DNA of 64,000 nucleotides from Aurifilum marmelostoma (lineage: Eukaryota; Ascomycota; Sordariomycetes; Diaporthales; Cryphonectriaceae): assembly GCA_027559495.1 (NCBI GenBank), contig JAMXSV010000008.1, positions 2,294,001 to 2,358,000 of the forward strand, read 5' to 3'. Under the pieces are notes generated by a model. That model did not search any database and was not told the origin of the DNA. It saw only the letters and a program-made list of their open reading frames with translations. The position numbers and the translations under genes were made by a program. Shown here piece by piece: positions 43,025 to 52,876 of this stretch (position 1 is its first letter; the number at the start of each line of letters is the position of its first letter).

Positions 43025-44092
43025 CTAGAGCTTTTCAAAGGTCGGCTTCCTCTTCTGGATGCCGGAGAGCAGCGCCGCCGAGACATCGTCTGACTGCAGC
43101 ATGGCAGAGTTCCATATGGAGGTGTATCGCAGGCCTGTGATGGGATCAGACTGGTCAGCAGCGCCGCAACAGATAGCAAGGAGGCCAAAGACACAGCGAA
43201 AAAGAAAAACTTACTCTCATCCACACTGTGATCCCTCGCGTGGTTCAAGAGCTCCTTGGTGCCCTGGACTGCCACAGGACTCTTGCTCGCGATAAAGTCC
43301 GCCATCTTCAGACCAGCCTCGACAGCCTTCGCCTTGGTCTCGTGGACCTGGCTGACAAAGCCTACCGTCAAAGCCTCCCTGGCATCAAAAAACCGTGCAG
43401 ACAGGCACACGTCCTTGACCCAGCTGAAACTCCCCACGCACTTTGGCAGGCGGCTGAGTGTGCCAATGTCCGCGGCGAGACCAATGTCGACTTCCTTGAC
43501 GGCGAACTTGGAGTCTGCCGCGCATATCCGCACGTCGCAGCAGGTAGACAGGTCGATCGCGAGTCCTATCGATATGCCGTGAAGAACACAGATCACGGCT
43601 GGCGCCGACGCTCGTGTTAGCCTCGATGGTGCCCTCTCTCCCACCACCTAGAAGGTTCCCTCGTCCCTGCTGGTGCCGTTGTACTTGTAGGGGTGGAATG
43701 GGAGTCACTCACGCTTCTCGCACTTGTCCACGGCCGAGATGCACTCCTGGAACTCAACCAGGTCCCGCCTCCTGACGGTCGTCTCCCGCGCGACATCCAT
43801 CTTCTTGCCAGAACCGACCCCACCACTACCCTGCAGCGTGGCCTCGCTGCTGGCTGCGGCCTGTACGTCCAGCCCTGCCGTGAAGGCCCGGTCCCCGGCG
43901 CCCGAGAGCACGATGGCGCGCACGTCCGGGTCGACAGAGAGCTGGCGGAAGATGTCGCGCAGCTCGAGCCACATGGCGCGCAGGAAGGCGTTGAGCTTGG
44001 CAGGCCGGTTGATCTCGACGTGGGCTACATATTGGGAGGGGGGAGGTTATTAGGAAGTAGTTGTATTTGCTATAGGCGGAAAGAGGAGACAT
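43025..44092 (-). CDS. Delta(3,5)-Delta(2,4)-dienoyl-CoA isomerase (crotonase family), apparent 1-nt frameshift
   Basis: Beta-oxidation enzyme that shifts double bonds in odd-position unsaturated acyl-CoA. Exons 44092-43713, 43598-43215, 43134-43025. Crotonase fold: AHVEINRPAKLNAFLRAMW, then SGAGDRAFTAGLDVQAA (oxyanion hole) and GISIGLAIDLSTCCDVRICA. The dienoyl-isomerase signature KEVDIGLAADIGTLSRLPK carries the acidic residues that separate it from enoyl hydratases. From the ATG at 44092 (MSPLSAYSKYNYFLITS) the frame is lost at a run of six C on the gene strand (44043-44038) just before QYVAHVEINRP; with five C the three exons read through as 290 residues. The alternative is an upstream exon spliced to the TAG acceptor near 44025, for which I found no exon. 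The C-terminus (FEKL) is not a canonical PTS1. Confidence 0.87.
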
Positions 44093-47000
44093 GGCTGGTG
44101 GCTGTCTGTCGTTCGTGTCGGTATTCGCGACGAGGGGGCTTCTGCTGATTGTAGATTCGGCGAAGGAGGACAGGTTGGAACGGTAAGGCTACTTCAAAGT
44201 TGGAGGGCAAGTTTCACGAGAAATCACTGCTCCAATCTCAAGTCTTGTCTTGGTGGAAAACTAATGGATTGTGATACAGCAAGCTGGTGTTTTGGACTGA
44301 CCTAGGGCATGTTTAGAATGGGCGACGCGAGGCGAGGGTAAATTGCCGAGGCACATCTTCTGCCGTGGGCATAGGTTGTGGTGTCCCCATAGCCCCCATC
44401 CCCACCCGCGGGCTACCAAACCCACGCAGGGGCCACCGCATGTGAAAGACGACACTCTCGACTGATTGACTGGCTGACTGGCTGACTGGTCTCTACTATG
44501 TACAAAGATCCTCATCTCTTTCTCTTCTCGTACAATCCGGAGGAGCCACAGGACGAGACAGGTGAGACGACCGTAATGGTGTAGACCAGACCCGCCGCCG
44601 CGTCCTCCCATGAATGAAGTGAGCTTGCCGCACACGAATGGCGACCGTTGATGGATAAATGGGAAGCCGTGTCTGTGTACTACATTAATTGGAAGACTTG
44701 GGGGTGATCTATCTGTCGCCCACCACTATCTATTGGCAGCCGCCAGAGCCGTAGAGTGGATGCCTCCGGGGTGCATGGGACCCTTCGAGGCAACCCATAA
44801 GCCGTTGAGACTAGGGTGGATGCGATGGGTGGACGGCTGTTTGATGGATGGTCATTTGCGTACAGTACTGAAGTATATGTGTGCGTGTGGCGTGCTACCA
44901 TGTTACATACAATAATACATGATCATCTTCAGTGGGACGCATTATACTTTCAAGGTCATACGGAGTTTCAGCATGGCACGTCCAGATCATCTGTCCTGCC
45001 CGGATCAATTGTCAGTGGTCAACAAGTGCATCACGCAATTGTGACATGACCCTTGTCATCCTTCTGTCCTGCGACTGAAAAAAGACAAGAAGAGAAAAAG
45101 GGAAAATGACGGATGAGCTGACGGTCCTTCGTGACGATAGTACTGTTCTGGGGCCACGTTTTGTTATTCCTCCTGCTGGTTAGTGGGCTCTGGGGGCCAT
45201 AGAACAGCAGGGTCCAAGTACTATTATGGCGCTATAATTACGGATGCTAAGCACGTACTACGTGGTGTAGCATGTATGGTATACTACCCTGCCAGCAATG
45301 CACACCCCAATATCGCGAGCCCTGTTTTTTGGGCGCCTGGCAAGCCCTGAAATTTCACCTGGTTGCCTACTCTTCTTGGGCGGACACTATGCCAGCATGG
45401 AATAGATGGACGGCTTGAGCGTCTTGTCTTCTGACAAGTTTCAGTCCTTGAGCTGCATCCATTGTATTGTTGTACCTGTGTAGTCACACCCTTTTGCTCC
45501 TCAGCTGGCCTAGGCCTGGGCCTGGCCCGTATTATTTTGGGGAGGCCCTTTCGAGATCCTAGCACTAGGACAGGGCCTGTAGGCAGGCTGGGACCCTCCC
45601 CCCGGCAGAGTCATCAATCAGTCTCTGGATCTTCCACTCACCACCTAAACCTGCATGCGGGCTGGGCAGACTGCACTAGGCGGGGCAGCGCCCATCCAGA
45701 TTCCACCCATCCTTTCCTCCGCCGACGTGCATACGACCGACCGCAGCGCTACTTTTTACGGAAATGCACCATCACGCGCATTTCCACATACAGCACGATA
45801 CCTTGCGCCGCTGACAATTCGTCCGTGCTATGTGCATACCGAAAGCGCTAATAAGACCAGCCACTGGATACTTCTTACTGCGGATTACTCCTCCCGTCCA
45901 ACAACGGAGCTGTTCTTTTCCTGTACCTGTGCGGTGTCCCCTCTCATCTATATTTGCCACTGCCACACTGTCCCTTCGGCTGTTGCTTTAGGCTAGCTTG
46001 GCCTATCCTCTTCTTCTCTGCTCTTCGTGCTGGGGGGCTGCTATCATCTTACCTGCCGCGAGCCGACCCACGCGTCTATCATTGCTCTTCTAGGGGTTCT
46101 GACGACTCAGCTCTTCCTTCAAAAGAAATAAGAAAGACGAGGGAAAAAAAAGTTATTTTTTTTCTTGTCGAGAGGAAGATCGTTCCAGGAACCCTGACAC
46201 AATTTTTTCCCGCCCCCCAAATTGCTACCCTGACATCTACACTCCTCACAAATAAAATCACGGCCAGAAGGTGGAAAGAGGACAACAACAGACTAAGGTG
46301 ACTTGGAGACCCTCAAAGAATATTATTACCCTTCGGTATCCGTAACAAGACTCACAGACCATCGCGGACCCCTTCACTACTGCGTGCTTCATCAGGGATC
46401 TGGGAAGGTCTCCACAAGTTTCTATCGCCAAGTGGGAGACGACCTCCTGGAAGCGGAAGGGTCACGGTGGGACATCGCCCATCAGCATCCCGCCCCGTCA
46501 GATTTAGCATCAGAGATTGGACCGAGAGAGGCGCCTATACAGGACGGCAATCTCTTCACCAGCTAAAGTGCCCTGCTCCGTCTCCCCAGACCCCATCGTC
46601 ATTCTACGGCGGCTCCTGTCCCGGAGGCTACCCTGAGAGGCCTCTCAAAAGACACTCGAGAACCCTCTCCCTCGCGAATTTCTTGTCTTCGCCCTGTCAG
46701 TCCCTCAGCTCTGACCCCGACTGGGCCCGAGCATCTTCATCTTGATCACAATCTCGTTCCACTCTCGGCTCGTTACCGTCAAACCCGGGTGCCAGTGCTC
46801 ATGCCTCATCCTTGACGCTGCAGGCACTCACGATTCAACCGAACCCCCAACCCACCGGATATTTCCCACTTCTTTAGGCCTCGAGGGCCGTCGACTAAGG
46901 GACTGCAACCCCGAATTGCACCACGCAACAAACACACACACATACTTGGACTGACTACGACTGCTGCTCGTCCTCCTCGACCACAAGCCCCTGCCGGACC

Positions 47001-47269
47001 CCCCGCCCTCTCTCTCATTCAGCCGGCGCGCTCGTCTGCTTTCCTCCAACCAGCATTTCAACCGCACTCCTCGCCCCCTCACGCCCTCCAACGATCTCAT
47101 CAACCTCGTCATCTCTATGTCTTGCCGCCACTGAACGGAACGGTCTCTCCGTGGTGTCCACTCCCCTGCCGGCCCGACCCTCTGCTTATCGACATCTCGC
47201 ATCCGAGCGACACGACTGCGCTGAACAGGTGCAAGACGCATCGCGAGATCACACAACAGAGCAAGCAGG
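44093..47269. other. 3.2-kb divergent gene-free region upstream of the Boi-type gene
   Basis: Promoters of the dienoyl-CoA isomerase (-) and the Boi-type gene (+). From about 46560 to 47269 the + strand is CT/CCA-rich, consistent with a long 5' leader or promoter for the Boi-type gene. Several frames of 100-130 codons lack recognisable motifs. No RNA gene seen. Confidence 0.4.
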
Positions 47270-50200
47270 ATGGCAGCTTCAGGAGCAGCAAGGCCCGAGG
47301 TGGGCGACGTTTTGTTGGTCATTCGTAAGTCACCACACTCCAGACCGCAATTGAACAATCCCACTTGGTGAGATGAGCTGTGGGTTTTCGGCTCTGGGGA
47401 CCCCTAATGGCTGCCAGGCATTGGCCGCGTTGCCCTCGGTTCCTCATCAGGCCTCTGTCTCGCGCCAGACCAGGAGGACAGTTGACGAGGCCTGCCCATT
47501 CGACTTGGCCTCGCCTGTCCCACTGCATACATGACGGTGCGCGCGCATGTGTGGTCGAACTGCCGAGATTCGAAACCATCACCGGACATTCCAGTGGCTA
47601 ACCTTACTTGTTCAATCCTCAAATAGATGACTTCACTGCCCGAAGTTCTGATGAACTGACCCTTGCCAAGGGGGATCGAGTCGAACTGGTCGAGAGGGAT
47701 GATGAGTTTGGTGACGGCTGGTTCCTGGGAAAGCATATGACCAACGGGAACAGCGGCCTCTTTCCAGAAGGTATGTTCATGCTGGTTTGCGCCTTCCCTC
47801 CCCGTAGAGAAGCACCCAATCTTTCAGATACTCCGTACTCGCCTGGCCAGCGCATCGCTTCCTCAAACAGAGTCAACACTACGGCCTCCTTGTCGGCACT
47901 TCTCACATTGTTGCGACTTATTGCTGGCTCGTCCTGCTACAGCTCACTGACCTCGAGAATCACGACAGTTTATACTCGCCCTGCGCCTAAGAGCATCACC
48001 ACCGCGATCCCTTCGAAACCACCTGCTAAAGACCCAGAACCACAGGCCATCTCTCCGACACAGCCTGCGCCCACGGCGATCTCGTCCGAACAAGCTCAGC
48101 CTTCGTCGATACCAGCCCAATCATCAAGTCCAACCCCGCCACCACTGACTTCCGTTAGCGTTCCCAACGTCGCGGCCACAAGCAACGCTCAAGCCCCGCC
48201 CGGGATCGGGCATCCTGCCCTTCACGAAACCCTGAACGTCATTGACGAGCACATCGACGACCTGCGTCTGGGTCCGGGCAATGGCAGCTCGCGGACGATC
48301 AACGATTCTGGGAGCGAATACAGTTCACATATAGGCCACAGGCTATCTTACATTCAGGGCGAGGAGACGGACGAAGAGGAGGAGGGCACCCATTCACGTC
48401 TCGAGGTTGAGTCGTGGAACGCCGATCAGGTTGCCGAATACCTCTTCACATCGGGCGTTGAGAAACACCACTGCGAGGTCTTCCGAGATCAGGAGATTTC
48501 CGGAGAAGTGCTGCTGGGTATGGACCAGACATCGCTCTTCATTAAGGCCTTTGATCTCGGCTCTGTCGGGAGGCGCTTGAAGACCTGGCAAAAGATCAAG
48601 TCTCTACAGGACGAAGTCAACGGCCTCGGTGGCGGCCGGAGGGGAACGCTATCATACGGCAGTGAAGCAGGCTCAGACGGCGGGAGGAGAACAAGGAGTC
48701 GGAACAATACGGTCACCGGCTCTGTTGGCTCCATCAGCAAGCTTCCGCCTATTGACGACAGGCCTCTGTCGCAGCAGAAGCGCCGATCCATCGCATCGAC
48801 ACCCAAGATCGACGCTGCTGCAGGTCCCGGGTCACCAGCGTCACAGAGGATACTAGACAGCCCGACGAGACCCAATCACGAGAAACGACCGTCGGCTGCC
48901 TCTGTCCGCGATCTTCACCATTCCAGGAGACATTCGTCCACCGAGTTCCGAATCCCCACCACGACGATTGGAAATGTTGCCAGCTCTACCCCAAAGCTGA
49001 TGGCTAGTGGAACATTCCCTTTGGCAGAGCAGGCTCATAAAAAGCAGCCCTCTTTCGACCGCAATTGGACTCTTGGGGGTGCCTCGGTCTCAGCTAGGCC
49101 TATTTCTGGTTCGAGGCCGCTCTCTGGGACCGGCTTCCTATCACCCGATGCCGAACTGCAGGACTCGGCTGTCGATCTTGACCGCGGCTACTTCTCCAGC
49201 GCAGAGGGCGGCAAGCCAAGAAATGTACTGAAGAAGCGTGACAGTGTGGCGTCACACAACCGCAACACGAGCTACACAGAGGAGCAGAGGGTCAGGAGCG
49301 CAACTGCCATGGCGCGCCACTCGAGGTTTGGTAGCTTCGGTTCGGCTCGAGGGGAGTCACTATCGCAGGCGGCACAGAAGTACTATGGCACAGCGGCCGC
49401 GGCGGCTGGCAACCATAGGAGGACATTGTCGACAACCACGACCGACTCGCTGCGCCCTGTGCTGCCAAGCAAGGACCCGCCTCCGACCGTCACGAAACTA
49501 GACAACGTCTCCGCAGACAACCTGACAGTGTCGCCCTTGACACCGGTGTCGCCAGGGAAAGGGCAGGGCACGGACCTGAAGGGCCCGCTCAAGGTTCCCG
49601 GGCTGCGGGCCATCTCTGACGCAGTCACCGGCCAGGAACGGGCCAAGGTCGCGCCAAGTCTGGACTCACCTCTTAGGGATTCTCCGCTGCAGTCTCCGTC
49701 CAGGACCGGGTCCAGCACCCCTAGCGTCGGCCCTAGCTTCGAGATGGACTCGCCTGACACGACCAAGAGCCCTAGTACTATGGCCACCGTAGCGAGCAAG
49801 GGCAGCAAGAAGAAGTCCAAGAAGGACACCAGCGCGTACACACGGGGCCTGCTGAAGGTGTCTCCACGCGAGGCAATGGTGGATGCCGACTACAGCGGCT
49901 GGATGAAGAAGAAGAGCAACACACTTATGACTACATGGAAGCCACGACTTTTTGTTCTCAAGGGCAGGCGGCTGGCCTATTATTACTCAGAAGATGATGA
50001 GCAGGAGAAGGGCCTCATCGATATCTCATTCCACAGAGTGCTCCCGGCAGACAATGAGCGACTGACAGGCCTCCACGCGACACTGACTGGTGCAGGGAGC
50101 ACCCCTACGATTCCCGCCAACACTACCGTGCCGACAATTGCTGATGCCCAAGCTAGCATCGATGTCAGCTCCACGCCCGACTCCATTTTCATCTTCAAGC

Positions 50201-50631
50201 TGGTTCCCCCTCGAGCTGGTCTGTCTCGGGCCGTCAATTTCACCAAGCCGACTGTCCATTATTTTGCCGTCCCGAACATCAAGCAGGGCAGGCTGTGGAT
50301 GGCGGCTCTGATGAAGGCGACTATCGATCGCGACGACACGCAACCGATTGTGACAAGCTACCAGCAGAAGACCATCTCCCTGCAGAAGGCCCGTCAGATG
50401 CGCCATAGGCCCCCGGCGCTAATGAACCTTGACGAGAAGGTGGAAGGCGACGATGAGAAGAAGGCTGATGGCAAGGAGACAAACGGCGGCGGGCTGGGCA
50501 TCTACAATGGCACCGGCGACGATAGCGCCATCTCGGGGCTTGAGAAGCTCGGGCTGTCCAGGGTCGGGAGTGAAAGGAGCAAGCAGTTTGAGAACGGTGA
50601 AGTTCCAGCGAATCTGCCGATGAGTGCGTAA
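47270..50631 (+). CDS. Boi1/Boi2-type polarity protein (SH3-SAM-PH)
   Basis: Cytoplasmic scaffold at sites of polarised growth, linking Cdc42/exocyst machinery to the membrane. Three exons (47270-47324, 47627-47770, 47969-50631) give 953 residues. The SH3 domain (about residues 12-72) spans all three exons: VGDVLLVIHDFTARSSDELT, KGDRVELVERDDEFGDGWFL, SGLFPEVYTRPAPKS. A SAM domain follows at about 213-283 (VESWNADQVAEYLFTSGVEK). A long Ser/Pro-rich region with many SP and RRxS sites leads to a PH domain at about 705-855 (DYSGWMKKKSNTLMTTWKPR, RLFVLKGRRLAYYYSEDDEQ, then GRLWMAALMKATIDRD). Intron 2 (198 nt) is a multiple of three without stops, so an unspliced frame also reads open. Domain order is diagnostic. 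Confidence 0.92.
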
Positions 50632-51845
50632 TGGAAACCTTATAAGCGATTGCCAGACCTACTATGGAATCGACTTGGTGGCGCCTAGAAGCGGCAATGG
50701 TAGTACTAGCCAGACGGCAATCTCTTTCCCTGTGTCTTGCTGGGACCACCGACAAAGTGCACTACACTTTCCTTATTGTACCGAAACCTGAATACCCTTT
50801 TTCCTTCTACAGACTTCTGGTAATGAATGCTTCATATACCCTCTTCATTAATTTTCGCTTTTATCACTACTTTTGTTCTCTTCTTTCTTCTTCCTGTGTT
50901 GCCAAATCATCAGCACGAGAACATTCGCCACAAGGGAATCGGGGGATCCCAAGAAGCTCGAGGAATCTCAGCACCGCCAGGAAGGGTAGGAGAGAGATAG
51001 GCTTTGTGCTGCCTGTTGGTGACCATATAGGTGGACGAGCGATAAGCGATTGCGGGTTCTGGCTTTGTCTCTGAAGGTAGCTGGCTGCTGGAGCTTGATA
51101 GTAGGGCTGCGGCCGTCGCTCAGGAACGGCGCGCGGGGGAGCGATTAGGCGGGTGGTAGGTTCTACAGTGAGTAGGCCGTGACAATATAGTTGCTGAATG
51201 GGAAGCATTTTGACACCGGAGATTCGTCTGTTTCTGGATTCTTGTGCTGTGATGTCTAGGATCGGGAAGGCTGCCCAGGTGGTTTGGCCTGACCGCCATT
51301 TCTGCCCTTTGAGATGTTTGTTGTGAGGTTCCAGAGGGAGGGGTAAACATCTTAAGATAGACTGGCGATCCACATTTCAACCCTTCGACCTATCTGTTTG
51401 GACAAGAAATCAGGGTCGAAAAGAGACAGAATGTCTCTCTTCTCGGCTACCATGTATTTGGCAGCGTACCGCTTCTGCTGTTGACGTAGCCCATCCTCCA
51501 GGACCCTCGTATGGCAACTATGGACCCAGGTTGCAATCACATCTCCTCGATCACCATGCGTTACTTGGGGCAGACACCTATCACAGTGCAGAACTGGAAC
51601 GGAGTCAACGCAGCTGGATCCCTTTGACTTGTCTTTTTTCGGGGTCGTATCAGGACATCAGTCTCGGCCTCTCGAACAACCGTGTCGGTCTTCTCCATCT
51701 CGCCGAACTGCCGAGGTACCATAGCAAGTGAATATATTATTTGTCAAACTCAGGTAGACCTCCACGCTCTTGCCACCATCTGCAAGTATTCTACCAACCT
51801 CACAATCATCAAAGCCTAGTCTGTTTTAAAATTTTCACTTGGACC
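50632..51845. other. 1.2-kb gene-free region
   Basis: Between the Boi-type gene and the NTF2-like gene. A 168-codon frame on the - strand (51373-50867) is Pro/Arg/Leu-rich with no recognised motif and is not called. Confidence 0.4.
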
Positions 51846-52403
51846 ATGACTTTGATCAACAAACACCACGCCAAGGACGTCCAGTCCATCAAGTCTCTGA
51901 TCCAGGCGTTTTTTGACTCCATCAACGCAGCAGACCCCAAGAACCTGCAAACCCATTTCTTCCCCTCCGCCGGCCTCTCCATCATCCGGCAGGACCCCCC
52001 ACTCCTGCCCGAGGAATCCGCCGCAGCTACCGCCGCACAGAGCCCTGAAGCAAAGCTTACGGTGATCCTCCGGACAAACATCGAGACCTTTGTCAAGCTC
52101 CTCGAGGGCGGCCAGAAGCAGCGGGAGGGCCAGCCTCCCGGGCCCGTCATCTTCGAGGCGCCGGACCTGGAGGCGACGGAGGTGAGGATTGACGCGCTGT
52201 TTGCGACGGCCTGGAGCCCGTTCAAGGTCACCTTCGATGGGAAGCTGCACCACTATGGCACCTTTGTGTATACCTTTGGCAAGGAGGCGAGTGGGAGCGG
52301 GGCAGCCGAGGAGTTGTGGAAGATTGAGGGTTTGACACAGAGTTATAGGAGGACGCCAGGTTGGCCTGAGGAGGGGCATTCAGCAGACGTTGTGCGAGCA
52401 TGA
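51846..52403 (+). CDS. NTF2-like/SnoaL-like superfamily protein
   Basis: Single-exon frame of 185 residues. The start is the ATG at 51846; the frame is open further upstream but has no ATG. It shows the layout of small cone-shaped NTF2-like proteins: an N-terminal helix (DVQSIKSLIQAFFDSINAAD), a strand/loop with aromatic residues (LQTHFFPSAGLSIIR), a helix (TVILRTNIETFVKLL), then strands including ATEVRIDALFATAWSPFKVT and GKLHHYGTFVYTF, ending ELWKIEGLTQSYRRTPGW. Members range from ketosteroid-isomerase-like enzymes and polyketide cyclases to non-catalytic proteins, so no reaction is assigned. The next gene is a co-directional Zn(II)2Cys6 regulator 473 bp downstream. Fold assignment is moderate; coding status is good. 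Confidence 0.78.
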   Translation: MTLINKHHAKDVQSIKSLIQAFFDSINAADPKNLQTHFFPSAGLSIIRQDPPLLPEESAAATAAQSPEAKLTVILRTNIETFVKLLEGGQKQREGQPPGPVIFEAPDLEATEVRIDALFATAWSPFKVTFDGKLHHYGTFVYTFGKEASGSGAAEELWKIEGLTQSYRRTPGWPEEGHSADVVRA

Positions 52404-52876
52404 GATGGTGTTATGCTGGCATTGCGCCTTATATACTGGAGGTCGACCTTGATGAAGCTTGTCTTCGCTTGATATACAGTAATGACTGGCTTGGGCGACA
52501 GGAAGCTGCTGAGAGAACTGGTGAGCCTTGCGATGTGCACTTCCGGAGATGCTACGTTCACGTCTATATAAATCATTGTGTGAGAGACAGTGACGATTCT
52601 GGGATTGAATTATCAGAAGTATTACTGATAGAATTGAGGACTCGTCAGTTCAAATTGACTCTGAAGACGACACTGTAGAATGGGGCTGATCCTAGTGGGT
52701 GGTCCTTCCAGTGCCCGCAGGCCTGTAACTGAGCCAGAGGTAAGCCCTAAGCCTGCAACAGCGGTCTCTTTCCAACGTGATCCGGGGCTACTTAGGTAGA
52801 TACTCACCAAGCTGGATGGCCTTCCATATCTTGGATACTCTGCATCTCTCTCACGACAAACGTTTTACCAAAAACA
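52404..52876. other. Intergenic region, NTF2-like gene to Zn(II)2Cys6 regulator
   Basis: 473 bp; 3' end of one gene and promoter of the next. Nothing specific recognised. Confidence 0.4.

Noticed and set aside
50867..51373. 168-codon - strand frame after the Boi-type gene
   Set aside because: Pro/Arg/Leu-rich without family features; likely chance opening in 3' flanking DNA.
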